Shown here piece by piece: positions 22,749-30,781 of a stretch of DNA of 64,000 nucleotides; within the stretch, counting starts at the first letter, position 1; the number at the start of each line of letters is the position of its first letter. Both the position numbers and the translations under genes were made by a program. The DNA lies in NCBI GenBank assembly GCA_020137815.1, contig CM035352.1:994175-1058174 (forward strand), read 5' to 3'. This stretch comes from Hormiphora californensis. Taxonomy: Eukaryota; Ctenophora; Tentaculata; Cydippida; Pleurobrachiidae. The notes beneath the pieces were generated by a model. It was not told the origin of the DNA. It saw nothing but the letters and a program-made list of their open reading frames with translations, and ran no database searches.

Positions 22749-22823
22749 GAAATGTCAGGTTATGTAGCCAAAGAATTATCATCAGATGAAGTCTGATTCG
22801 TCATCTTGATATCATCACACTAA
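22749..22823 (-). ncRNA. C/D snoRNA, target uncertain
   Basis: Box C GTGATGA (22818-22812), D'/C' TCTGATGAT and box D CTGA (22758-22755). It contains AGATGACGA and TTTGGCTAC, complementary to the neighbouring 28S words TCGTCATCT and GTAGCCAAA, but neither lies in clean D+5 register. Near-copies at 19112-19186 and 22980-23052. Confidence 0.75.
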
Positions 22824-22979
22824 CAAACAGACTGACAGACAAACTAAAACCTACCAATTAAGTTAGGTAAATAGAGTTGAGCTTCGCCGGTCGGGCCATA
22901 TTGGCAGTTACATCAGAACCTGAGTAAATAAATGTTAGAAAAGCCTTGTCGATCAAAAAATAACTTGATAAGGATCTAA

Positions 22980-23052
22980 ATAATTTCAGATTGTAGCCAT
23001 TAAGTTATCACCAGATTAAAGTCTGATTCGTCATCTTGGATCATCATTATAA
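22980..23052 (-). ncRNA. C/D snoRNA, relative of 22749-22823
   Basis: Box C ATGATGA (23047-23041) and box D CTGA (22988-22985). Shares CCAAGATGACGAATCAGACTT-like middle with the snoRNA at 22749 but differs in the flanks, so it is an older duplicate. Confidence 0.75.
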
Positions 23053-23226
23053 ACAAGTGATTCAGAAGGATAGAGACAATACTTGAACTCACATTTCAAG
23101 GCCAAGGGACAGTCAGGGGACAAGCTCATCCGGAAATACAATCCATCACCGTGATCAGTTGGGTAACCTGGAAAGAAGCCATATTTTAAACCGAGCTAAT
23201 CAACAATGATAAAACTATTAATTGGT

Positions 23227-23307
23227 TTGTAATCAGAAGGAAGGCAGCACCGTAATTCAGTCATCTTAGTTCAGTGTGACAATTTGGTGTTACTTCATCA
23301 GGTTAAT
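23227..23307 (-). ncRNA. C/D snoRNA guiding 18S AAGGAAGGCAGCA (human A468 site)
   Basis: Box C CTGATGA (23301-23295), D' ACTGA and box D CTGA (23236-23233). The guide GGTGCTGCCTTCCTT before D pairs with the conserved 18S segment AAGGAAGGCAGCA; the D+5 rule selects the A of AAGGA. Confidence 0.85.
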
Positions 23308-23445
23308 AGAAAACCCCGGATATCAAAGAAATTAACTGACCTCCTGGATACTGAGTAGACAGAAACTCCTATGATGGATTCTATGGGAAATAGACAGGTG
23401 GTGAAAAGAGAGTTAGCAGGACCAGGTTGTGGTTATGTTGAAACG

Positions 23446-23507
23446 TTGTTTCAGAGAATTGTAGTTAACAAACATGGAAGATTCTTTACAATTTATCATC
23501 AGGCTAT
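23446..23507 (-). ncRNA. C/D snoRNA, target unassigned
   Basis: Box C CTGATGA (23502-23496) and box D CTGA (23454-23451), about 60 nt. The guide before D (TTGTTAACTACAATT) did not match an rRNA segment I can recall. Confidence 0.6.
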
Positions 23508-23601
23508 TGGACAGTTGCCAACCAGTTGAGAACAAGACAAACCTGTGAGGAAACAAGGTGTTAGATTCTCTTTCGGAAAGAGAACGGTGTTACTGTTTCA
23601 A

Positions 23602-23680
23602 TAAGATCAGATTTAAAAAGCTCTTGTTAGGTCTCACCGCTGAAAGCTCAACAACAAATGGGGTTGATCATCAGAGTAAA
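23602..23680 (-). ncRNA. SNORD36: C/D snoRNA, U36-like (18S A668 site)
   Basis: Box C CTGATGA (23674-23668) and box D CTGA (23610-23607). Guide GAGCTTTTTAAAT pairs with 18S TTAAAAAGCTC; D+5 falls on the A that SNORD36 directs in human 18S. Confidence 0.85.
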
Positions 23681-23826
23681 TAACGGTGGTAGGATGCGCC
23701 TGATAACGTACCTGATTGATAGAAGAGTATCCAGTGGAATTCCAGTCGATATATCGCAACTATCCTGAAGTGATGACAACGGTTAGGAAAGCAAAAAACA
23801 ACAATCAGCTAAGATAGATAGATTAA

Positions 23827-23894
23827 ATATATCAGGTTTAGGGATATGTTGTCTTCAACCAACAGTCCAAGAGAGCTGGGTGTGTCATCACATA
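23827..23894 (-). ncRNA. C/D snoRNA, duplicate of 27434-27503
   Basis: Box C GTGATGA (23889-23883) and box D CTGA (23835-23832). Essentially identical to the snoRNA at 27434-27503. Guide AACATATCCCTAAAC; target unassigned. Confidence 0.75.
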
Positions 23895-24042
23895 AAATAA
23901 CTAGCAACTGGCTGGATGGGGCAACTCACCAAGATCAAGAAGAGAGTTCGTCTGTGCCAAGTCTGCATGTTGGTATCTGAGGAAAGAAGACAAATGTTAG
24001 GGCTCCATTGTAATTGTTAAACGAGAAATTATTGTTAAGAAT

Positions 24043-24117
24043 GTATTTCAGTCTTAGATGTTCTGGAAAGAGGTCTACAGTGTACATCAGAGTGGTGCAT
24101 GTGTATCATCATTTTAG
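24043..24117 (-). ncRNA. C/D snoRNA, duplicate of 25163-25237
   Basis: Box C ATGATGA (24112-24106), D' CTGA and box D CTGA (24051-24048). Same two 18S guides as 25163-25237. Confidence 0.88.
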
Positions 24118-24632
24118 AAATTAGGGAACACAAGACTGACAGTTCGAACTTACCGATTAAAAGGAAGATGCAAGTGTTTCGAAACATCATTCCAAGCCAG
24201 CTGGTTATTTGAACACCTGAGGAGAAGGCTGGTTAGATATCGAAAACATCAGATAATAATAGGTAACAGGTAATCAAGGTTGTCATTTGCATGGTTTATC
24301 CCCGTGGTAACAGACACGTAGTATCATCCACGAGACGCAAGGAATATGCAATGGAGACGTGAATCTCTTGGTGTGCAACAGTATGGAGGACAATACCATA
24401 TATGGGTATAATCCAGACACCATCGGGCTGCCCTGATGGTGGCAAAACCTCCAGGGAACACCCAGTCGCAGTAATTAATTAACTAATTAGGATGCTTACC
24501 TTGCCAATTATCTGGTAGATCCTGTCAGTGAAGTCAGTTGAAGTGCTCAGTGTATCAAGCTGTTGAAGGGAAACAGTGTTAGAAATACAAAAGATTGAAG
24601 GCAAGACTGTATTAACACTGATAAATAAAATC

Positions 24633-24708
24633 AAATTCAGACATCCAAGGAAGTAAAACTTCATGAATTATCAGTGGAAACTGCGATGGAGGAAATTTCA
24701 TCAGAAAA
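24633..24708 (-). ncRNA. SNORD14: U14 snoRNA, copy 2
   Basis: Box C CTGATGA (24704-24698), box D CTGA (24640-24637). Identical to the copy at 30025-30100 across both 18S-pairing domains. Confidence 0.93.
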
Positions 24709-25162
24709 GGGGGGACAGAAGGTCAAGCTCTCTAGTGTAACTTACCAGGAAACAAAAAGATTTGCATCAGAATTAGAGTGCCAAGCTATACCTCCTGAGA
24801 ATGCAAGAAAAGGCGTTAAAATTTAGTAAGTAAGCTCACAAAATAAAAATCAAAGCTTAGTAAGCGTTCATCTCTCATAATCTTCTCTCAGATACCCTCA
24901 CGCTAGCCTTAAAGTTGGTATAAATATTGATAGATAATTATAGGTTATATTGCCACCATACAAAAGCCCGAAGGCAAGAAAAAGAAATAAAATTCTACTA
25001 TAGCAGTATATGACTAACGTGAGAGATCGGCAGGTCAGTTTAAATCATTACGCTTGGTAAATTGGTAAGTTTCATACCGGGTTTTGGATCTTACCTGAAA
25101 CTAAGGGACATATCGGTTAGAATGGGTCAAGAGTTAGGTTTTGTAATGCCAACAATATTAAC

Positions 25163-25237
25163 ACATTTCAGTCTTAGATGTTCTGGAAAGAGGTCTACAG
25201 TGTACATCAGAGTGGTGCATGTGTATCATCATTTTAG
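25163..25237 (-). ncRNA. double-guide C/D snoRNA for 18S
   Basis: Box C ATGATGA (25232-25226) and box D CTGA (25171-25168). The guide before D (CCAGAACATCTAAGA) is complementary to 18S TTAGATGTTCTGG. The D' guide (CATGCACCACT) is complementary to 18S GTGGTGCATG, the site modified as Gm by U32/snR40. Confidence 0.9.
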
Positions 25238-25409
25238 AAATAGGGGCAGCCAGGGCAGGGGAGAGATTACACACCTTGAGAAGGATTGAAGTGATCCGAT
25301 CAGGTTCAGGGGCTTAGTTTCGGATTCTCCTTTGCTGTAATCGTCTGAACGGGAGGTAAATTGGTTAGGCAAGTCGAAAACAATTGAAATTCACAGGTGA
25401 TTTGTAGAA

Positions 25410-25481
25410 AAGTATCAGCAAAGATTATAAGTTGTCAACTCAGAAGGGTCAGACGGTAATTCCAATAAACATCACGTCAAA
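25410..25481 (-). ncRNA. C/D snoRNA for 18S CGGTAATTCCA, copy 1
   Basis: Box C GTGATGT (25475-25469) and box D CTGA (25418-25415). D' guide TTGGAATTACCGT pairs with 18S CGGTAATTCCA. The D guide AATCTTTG could pair with 18S CAAAGATTA. Confidence 0.82.
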
Positions 25482-25656
25482 ATAAAGAGAATGAGATATG
25501 CTAGCATCTTACCCAGTGGTAGTATTGCGGGTGAAGACTTCAGAAATGAAGAATAGTCCTCACAAGAGGTGGAAACAGTTCCTATTATAACCTGAAAACA
25601 AGGCACTGTTTAGCAACAAATAAATGGAAATGTGAGCAACTAGGCTTTTAATTGCT

Positions 25657-25729
25657 TTGGATCAGCAAAGATTATATGTTGTCAACTCAGAATAAGTCAG
25701 ACGGTAATTCCAATAAACATCACGTCAAA
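25657..25729 (-). ncRNA. C/D snoRNA for 18S CGGTAATTCCA, copy 2
   Basis: Box C GTGATGT (25723-25717) and box D CTGA (25665-25662). Almost identical to 25410-25481. Confidence 0.82.
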
Positions 25730-25879
25730 TGTTGGGGGACCGGGTTAAATAGTTCAAGCTTTTTAATTACCTCGATACTGTTATCATCGTACTGTCGCAT
25801 TGAGGAAGTGAGAGGGAACACCTGAAAAGGAGAAACAGTGTTATACAGAGTGTCACCTGTACACAAGACAACAGAACTA

Positions 25880-25957
25880 TTAAAGTTCAGTCTAAAAGAT
25901 GTTAAAATCACTGGCAGTCAGAAGTAGTGACAATGAGTATTTGATCATCAAAACAAT
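25880..25957 (-). ncRNA. SNORD16: C/D snoRNA, U16-like (18S GTAGTGACAA)
   Basis: Box C TTGATGA (25951-25945), D' TTCTGA and box D CTGA (25890-25887). D' guide CATTGTCACTACTT pairs with 18S GTAGTGACAA; D+5 selects the A that SNORD16 modifies. Confidence 0.8.
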
Positions 25958-26124
25958 AAGATATAGGATTAGAAAGAGCCATTACTTACCAGGAACATAG
26001 TGTTATAGAAATTCCAGGTCAGGCTCAATTTTCAACACCAACTTTAAACAAATCAATCATCGAACTGAAAAGGAAGGGAAATATTAGTACCCAAATTGAT
26101 CCAGTTGTCACGGTGGCTTAGGAC

Positions 26125-26198
26125 ATAATGAATCAGAGGGTTATGTTGTGATCACTGACAGTCATGAGTTGTGTCAAAAGTTAAACATCACATTATAA
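26125..26198 (-). ncRNA. C/D snoRNA with terminal stem, target unassigned
   Basis: Box C GTGATGT (26191-26185) and box D CTGA (26136-26133), closed by a 6-bp terminal stem ATAATG / CATTAT. Guide CACAACATAACCCT not assigned. Confidence 0.75.
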
Positions 26199-26338
26199 TT
26201 CTGGGATGAATTGGAGATGGAACTCACCAAGAACGAGAAGAACAAGTCTATCCAATTGTATCCCAGCACCAACTGATCTGTAGTGAGAGGAAGTGTTACA
26301 AAGAGGAAACCTTGAACGAAATAGAGGAGTTGTTTAGC

Positions 26339-26430
26339 TTATTTCAGAAGGAACAATTATAGTAAACAGTTAGTGAGTGAATAAATTCATCCACCATTTA
26401 TATAGGGCAAGTCATTTTTCATCATAGTAC
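26339..26430 (-). ncRNA. C/D snoRNA, duplicated pair member 1
   Basis: Box C ATGATGA (26425-26419) and box D CTGA (26347-26344). Near-identical to 26622-26713. Guide CTATAATTGTTCCTT not assigned to rRNA. Confidence 0.75.
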
Positions 26431-26621
26431 AGGAAAGTAAAGGAGCAGTATATTAACCCTATAACTTACCAACACTTTGTCGAAAAGATTCCCTCGTGAC
26501 ATCATCCATCGGTAAATCGGGGTCCGGTAAATCTTCAGATCTTTACAAGATGGATACCTGTAAGGAAAGAACTTGGTTAATGACTAAGGTACAATTACAC
26601 TAAAAGCTTGGCTGATGACCA

Positions 26622-26713
26622 TCATTTCAGAAGGAACAATTATAGTAAACAGTTAGTGAGTGAATAAATCCACACACCATTTATATAGGGCAAGTCATTT
26701 TTCATCATAGTAC
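26622..26713 (-). ncRNA. C/D snoRNA, duplicated pair member 2
   Basis: Box C ATGATGA (26708-26702) and box D CTGA (26630-26627). Differs from its neighbour copy at only a few positions over more than 90 nt. Confidence 0.75.
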
Positions 26714-26880
26714 AGGAAAGTGAAGGTTTGTGTTACTTAACGTACCAACTAATTCAGGAGGATGATGTTCCTTCGTTTAGTCCCAGAGAGAGAAAGAGAA
26801 CTTGAGAGATATCACCTATTAAGGATACAACGTTAATATCAACCAGGACAGTAATTATACAGTTATTAGGAGGATGTTAA

Positions 26881-26949
26881 GGGGATCAGTAAGGTTAAGG
26901 GTATCTTCACTTTGGGTCAGAAACACGGACCTTAGTTTCATCAGGTTAA
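26881..26949 (-). ncRNA. C/D snoRNA for 28S AAACACGGACC
   Basis: Box C CTGATGA (26944-26938), D' TTCTGA and box D CTGA (26889-26886). D' guide AAGGTCCGTGTTT is complementary to the conserved 28S segment AAACACGGACC. Confidence 0.85.
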
Positions 26950-27182
26950 AACGCAGGTAAAAAGATGGAGAAGAAAAGCTCACCTTGTTTAGTAGTGAAA
27001 AGAGTAGAGATGGTCTTGTTGAAGACAGATTGAACCAGTAACTGAACCAGAGCCCTGAAGGAAATAGCTGGTCAGAACAGTGTCACCTACTCAAATTAGG
27101 AAACAGGTCTAGTTGAACAGGTATCAGAGGTAAAATTGACATCATATGGTGACGTGAGGGTTGAGGTGGACAAAGGTAGATT

Positions 27183-27207
27183 GGGATGGCAAAAAACTTG
27201 CCATCCT
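27183..27207. other. strong intronic hairpin
   Basis: GGATGGCAA / TTGCCATCC with a 7-base loop, next to a weak C/D candidate in the 251-nt intron between host exons 27396-27306 and 27054-26984. It may be part of a non-canonical structured RNA. Confidence 0.6.
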
Positions 27208-27269
27208 AATCAGGAGTCCAACCTCTCCTCCCGCCCCCTCAATCCAAATGCCAGATGTCATCAATTATA
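27205..27269 (-). ncRNA. possible C/D snoRNA
   Basis: Box C TTGATGA (27264-27258) and box D CTGA (27213-27210) are correctly spaced, but there is no terminal stem and no rRNA match. Confidence 0.4.
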
Positions 27270-27433
27270 GGGCAAATCTTCTAACTAGCATGTCTGTCAA
27301 CTTACCAGTAATGGAAGAGTGTTCAAGGAAAGGGGAGTCAAACTGTATCACATCTTTATCATGGAAACCTGGGAAAAAGGGAGGGGTGTCAGGAACCTGA
27401 ATAATATGAAGACTAACAGAGAATGGTAGATTT

Positions 27434-27503
27434 AAATATCAGGTTTAGGGATATGTTGTCTTCAACCAACAGTCCAAGAGAGCTGGGTGTGTCATCACAT
27501 AAA
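27434..27503 (-). ncRNA. C/D snoRNA, target unassigned
   Basis: Box C GTGATGA (27498-27492) and box D CTGA (27442-27439). The copy at 23827-23894 is almost identical, while the exons around the two copies differ. Confidence 0.75.
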
Positions 27504-27650
27504 ATAACAAGCAACAGGATTGGATGGGGCAACTTACCGGTTAATTGGATTCCTCAACAATCAGATCTCCAGTTATCAACAATTAACCTGAAAATATTGG
27601 CATGATTAATTATCGTTGTTGGGGCGTTAATTAATTAAGATTTGTCAGTG

Positions 27651-27724
27651 AAGAGTCAGATACGAGGAATTCTATATGTCATCCTTGTGGGATCAGAACA
27701 GGTCTGTAGAAATCATCACGCTGC
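27651..27724 (-). ncRNA. SNORD25: double-guide C/D snoRNA for 18S, U25-like
   Basis: Box C GTGATGA (27719-27713), D' TTCTGA and box D CTGA (27659-27656). D' guide TCTACAGACCTGTT pairs with 18S AACAGGTCTGT, D+5 on the G modified by U25. D guide GAATTCCTCGTAT pairs with 18S ACGAGGAATTC. Confidence 0.87.
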
Positions 27725-27903
27725 AACACACCCCAATATTCGGGATATGGAATGTGTTCGAATGTGGTAGGGTTGCTTACCTTACACTAGGAAGATGTTG
27801 AGGCCTCTGCCAGTCATTGATCAAACTTTCCAACACTACTACCTAGAATGAAGGAACATGTTAGTCCTGATTTCGTTATCAATAAACAATAAAATGTAGC
27901 AGT

Positions 27904-28007
27904 AAAGATCAGATTCGGGAATTGTCTTCACTAGACCAGAGGGTGTTTTGTTGGGCTGGCAGGCCCCACCACACTGGTATACGACGCAAATTACGGCATC
28001 ATGGTAA
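27904..28007 (-). ncRNA. snoRNA-like unit, long, unassigned
   Basis: Box C-like ATGATGC (28002-27996) and CTGA (27912-27909) about 100 nt apart. Nearly the same sequence recurs at 28208-28495, split by a MITE, so the unit was duplicated with its exon. Guide CAATTCCCGAAT is unassigned. Confidence 0.5.
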
Positions 28008-28207
28008 GGGGAAGAGGGCAGGTTTGAGAGAATGGTATAACTTACCAGGTATAGAAAACAGGGAGCCAGTTTGAAGAAATCCAACAATAACAATATCAGC
28101 TGATGTTGAGGACTGCCAGTTATTGACCAACTTTCTAACACAACTACCTGGAATGGAGGAACATGTTAGGATGGGTTTCGTTAGCAACAAACTACAAATT
28201 GTAGTGG

Positions 28208-28495
28208 TAAATATCAGACACGGCAATGTGGCTGTCTTCACTAGACCAGAGGGTTGGTTGATGGGGCCTGCCAGCTAGGCCAGTTTCAACCCCCGTTAAG
28301 TATATCAAGCATAGAAATTCAGCGAAAATCAGGTTTCAAATGCGTACACAAGCAACTAAAAATTGGAAAGCTGTTTTCGTGTACATGGCCAGTGTACATT
28401 TCAGAATGTCGATGCTTGATATACTTTTCGGGGGTCGAAACTGGCCTAGCTGACAGGTCCCACCACACTGGTATAAGACGGAAATTTGGCATCAT
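28208..28495 (-). pseudogene. snoRNA-like unit interrupted by a MITE
   Basis: Paralogue of 27904-28007 with the same ends (ATGATGCC at the 28495 side, CTGATATTTACC at the 28208 side) but with about 180 bp of foldback DNA at 28271-28453 inside. If the parent is a functional snoRNA this copy is probably dead. Confidence 0.5.
28271..28453. mobile_element. MITE with about 45-bp inverted repeats
   Basis: Left arm AGCTAGGCCAGTTTC..CCCCCG..AAGTATATCAAGCAT, right arm its complement GATGCTTGATATACTT..CGGGGG..GAAACTGGCCTAGCT. The paralogous intron at 27955-27985 lacks it and gives the empty site. No coding capacity. Confidence 0.85.
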
Positions 28496-28639
28496 AATAA
28501 GGGAGGCGTGAGAGAATGGTTTAACTTACCAGTTATCGAACAGGGAGCCAGTTTGAAGAAATCCAACAAAAACAACAGCTGAGGGGAAGATTTGTGTTAG
28601 TGAAATCCAGGATAGAAATAATCCTTGCATGTTTGGTTA

Positions 28640-28717
28640 GTGACTCAGGATAGCTATATTTTGGTTTGTCGTTCAGCTTAGTCTTCTGAACAGGTCTGTT
28701 GTGTTCATCATAGAAAG
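28640..28717 (-). ncRNA. C/D snoRNA, second U25-type guide
   Basis: Box C ATGATGA (28711-28705) and box D CTGA (28648-28645). Contains ACAGACCTGTT, complementary to 18S AACAGGTCTGT, ahead of a degenerate D' (CAGA). The rest differs from 27651-27724. Confidence 0.75.
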
Positions 28718-28867
28718 AAGAGAGTAGGAGTTTGTGTGTGCTAACTTACCAACAACATTAGAAGAAAGGAGAACTAGATTCAAGCAGACTTGTATATCTT
28801 GATCTGAAGTAAAGGTGAAATGTAAGATCCAGCTATTGACTTGTAGCTAACTTGATCATGAGTTTGT

Positions 28868-28941
28868 TGATTTCAGAATCAGCGGAAAATGTGGAAATAA
28901 TCATCGTCAGAGCTAAGTTGATTCGTTCATCATGTAAACGA
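28868..28941 (-). ncRNA. C/D snoRNA, target unassigned
   Basis: Box C ATGATGA (28933-28927), D' CTCTGA, C' and box D CTGA (28876-28873). Guides GAATCAACTTAGCT and TTTTCCGCTGATT. Confidence 0.7.
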
Positions 28942-29127
28942 GGTCAGAAGGGTCAAGGAGTTGTGTGATAACTTACCAAGTGTGTGTGTGCGGATTAGGA
29001 GAAGGTTCAGATGGGGGGACTAGCTCAAATGGACATAGACAATGGATAGCGGGAGAGCACGAGAATCCTGGAAGTAATTGTAAGTTAGACTGATGTCATG
29101 TGATATCGATTAATTGAATTCAATTTG

Positions 29128-29195
29128 TAAATTCAGATTAGAATTGGCATCATTTCTGTCAGCCGAAAGATGGTTAAAATTGATCATCAGAAGTT
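29128..29195 (-). ncRNA. C/D snoRNA for 28S CCGAAAGATGGT
   Basis: Box C CTGATGA (29190-29184), D' GCTGA, C' ATGATG and box D CTGA (29136-29133). D' guide AACCATCTTTCGG pairs with conserved 28S CCGAAAGATGGT. Confidence 0.85.
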
Positions 29196-29355
29196 AGAAA
29201 CACTATCAACTAGGAAACCGTGCTGCTTACCTAATTAACAGAGTCTTGATTCCAAATATCAAAGAAAGGAGAAATGACAACAGTTGAGTTCTGAAAGAAG
29301 GATGATGGTTAGATTCAGATTGAAGAATGCGATCTGTAGTGTGATAATGAAGGTG

Positions 29356-29428
29356 TCCCTTCAGGTGAAGAAATTGTCATCAGAGCATGAAGCTCTAGCA
29401 TTAATGTCATAGTGTGATCATCACAAGG
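29356..29428 (-). ncRNA. C/D snoRNA for 28S GTGAAGAAATT
   Basis: Box C GTGATGA (29423-29417), D'/C' CTCTGATGA and box D CTGA (29364-29361), with 5-bp terminal stem CCCTT / AAGGG. Guide CAATTTCTTCAC pairs with 28S GTGAAGAAATT, D+5 on an A. Confidence 0.87.
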
Positions 29429-29582
29429 GTGTAACAACTCACAAGAGTGGGGATTATTTAGCGGCTAACTTACCAGGATCGAAGTAGAGCTGTGATGACG
29501 GGATATAGCAGTAGCAGAGCAACCTGAAGTAAAAACATTATTAGCGGGTGGACAATAGGATTCATTTGTGTAAGGTGTTGTA

Positions 29583-29643
29583 TTGTATCAGGAAAGAGTG
29601 TCATCATTTAAAATAAGACCCGAAAGATGAACATCATGTTAAT
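29583..29643 (-). ncRNA. C/D snoRNA for 28S ACCCGAAAGATG
   Basis: Box C ATGATGT (29637-29631) and box D CTGA (29591-29588). GTTCATCTTTCGGGT ahead of a degenerate D' pairs with 28S ACCCGAAAGATG, a register three bases from that used by 29128-29195. Confidence 0.75.
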
Positions 29644-29800
29644 AAAAACTATGAGAACTTAGTGAGCTGCTTACCTTTTGAAATTGAACGGAGACATAAC
29701 TTCTCTGCACCGATGTGGATGTTGGTGATACAAAACTCGATACCTGATGGAGAAACTGTTAGAATTGAAATGAGATCATGTCATAGTTGTAGTTACAGTA

Positions 29801-29865
29801 TAGGATCAGATTACAGTCTCGATCACGGTGATTCAGACAATGTAGGTGTAAAGTAATCATGTCTT
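29801..29865 (-). ncRNA. C/D snoRNA for 28S ACAATGTAGGT
   Basis: Box C ATGATTA (29860-29854), D' GTCTGA and box D CTGA (29809-29806). D' guide CACCTACATTGT pairs with 28S ACAATGTAGGT. Confidence 0.78.
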
Positions 29866-30024
29866 TAGAGCTAGTCACTATCACTGCGGAAAATAATTAC
29901 CTTATTGCCTTGCTGGGTCGAAGAAGAAGAGGATGATTAGAAACTGTCAACCAAACTTGAACCTGATAAAAGAAGCTTTGTTAATAAACAAGAAACAATC
30001 TTGTAACACACGGGTTATAAAATT

Positions 30025-30100
30025 AAATTCAGACATCCAAGGAAGTAAAACTTCATGAATTATCAGTGGAAACTGCGATGGAGGAAATTTCATCAGAAAA
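30025..30100 (-). ncRNA. SNORD14: U14 snoRNA, copy 1
   Basis: Box C CTGATGA (30096-30090), D' ACTGA and box D CTGA (30032-30029). Domain B guide TTCCTTGGATGT pairs with 18S ACATCCAAGGAA, D+5 on the C modified by U14. Domain A contains TCGCAGTTTCC, complementary to 18S GAAACTGCGA, the pairing needed for 18S processing. Both hallmarks of U14 are present. Confidence 0.94.
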
Positions 30101-30257
30101 GAAGAGATTCAAATCAGGGGTGCTTTGCTTACCGTGACAATAGAAAATCCACAACATCAGTCTGAACTATCCTGGAACATTCTCGAATCAACATCTGCAA
30201 GAGGAGAGACTGGTTAGATAGTGTGAATCACCAATTAAATGTTAATTATCCTATTGA

Positions 30258-30329
30258 CACGTCAGTTTATGGGTGGTAGGAGGGTGAAAGTCCTCACAAT
30301 CGAGTAGGCGTACTCTCTCATCATACGAA
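30258..30329 (-). ncRNA. C/D snoRNA, target unassigned
   Basis: Box C ATGATGA (30324-30318) and box D CTGA (30265-30262). Guide CCTACCACCCATAAA not assigned. Confidence 0.75.
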
Positions 30330-30470
30330 ATAATATTAAAATGAAAAGGGATCTGACTTACCATTTAAATGTTGAGATACAGTTGTCTGTTGTCAGCTTT
30401 CCTCTTCCTGTAAGGATTGAGTCTGGTTAGGGAACATTTCAGATAATTGAATTATCAAGAGATCAAGTGT

Positions 30471-30543
30471 TACTTTCAGCTGTTACCAAATGGGTATCCC
30501 CACGGTTTTGTAAGACAGGGATAACTTGTGTTCATCATTTAAA
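30471..30543 (-). ncRNA. C/D snoRNA for 28S ACAGGGATAACT
   Basis: Box C ATGATGA (30538-30532) and box D CTGA (30479-30476). AAGTTATCCCTGT ahead of a degenerate D' (CTTA) is complementary to 28S ACAGGGATAACT in the peptidyl-transferase centre. Confidence 0.82.
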
Positions 30544-30707
30544 TTAAAGACACTTTTACTATCCTAACCCACGTACCAATTTTAGGAAGAGAGCTGAGAA
30601 CGAACTTGCAATTTCAGGTCTACACGGGGGAGGCTGATAGAACCTGAAGGAAAGAAGAGACTGTTAGTAAGTGTGTATCTATTAACTTAATTTGGCAAGT
30701 CTTACTC

Positions 30708-30781
30708 AAGTATCAGAAACGGCGGGAAATGAAAAGATTTCAGTGACCGAAGCCTCGTATATTTCATTCGTCATAAATTAA
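30708..30781 (-). ncRNA. C/D snoRNA for 28S AAACGGCGGGA
   Basis: Box C variant ATGACGA (30775-30769), D' ACTGA and box D CTGA (30716-30713). Guide TCCCGCCGTTT pairs with 28S AAACGGCGGGA, D+5 on the G. Confidence 0.85.

Larger units (their letters stand above)
21755..22890 (-). repeat. segmental duplication, copy B
   Basis: Paralogue of 18245-19264. This copy is intact and forms the 3' end of the snoRNA host locus (exons 22855-22919, 22618-22687 and the exon beginning at 22419). It carries an extra 60-bp block at 22065-22130. Confidence 0.88.
22419..27842 (-). other. snoRNA host exons, 3' half
   Basis: Exons: 27842-27781; 27587-27538; 27396-27306; 27054-26984; 26815-26746; 26557-26470; 26277-26228; 26064-25990; 25821-25771; 25591-25513; 25343-25275; an uncertain tiny exon near 25095-25078; 24794-24746; 24559-24500; 24216-24154; 23976-23928; 23764-23712; 23542-23523 (uncertain); 23380-23341; 23167-23093; 22919-22855; 22687-22618; last exon from 22419 leftwards. 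Exon 27842-27781 repeats the first half of 28147-28046 (GTTGGAAAGTTTGATCAAT versus GTTAGAAAGTTGGTCAAT). Confidence 0.75.

Noticed and set aside
22749-22823. 28S guides TCGTCATCT and GTAGCCAAA as the target of this snoRNA family
   Set aside because: The complementary words are short and not in D+5 register, so I left the target unassigned.
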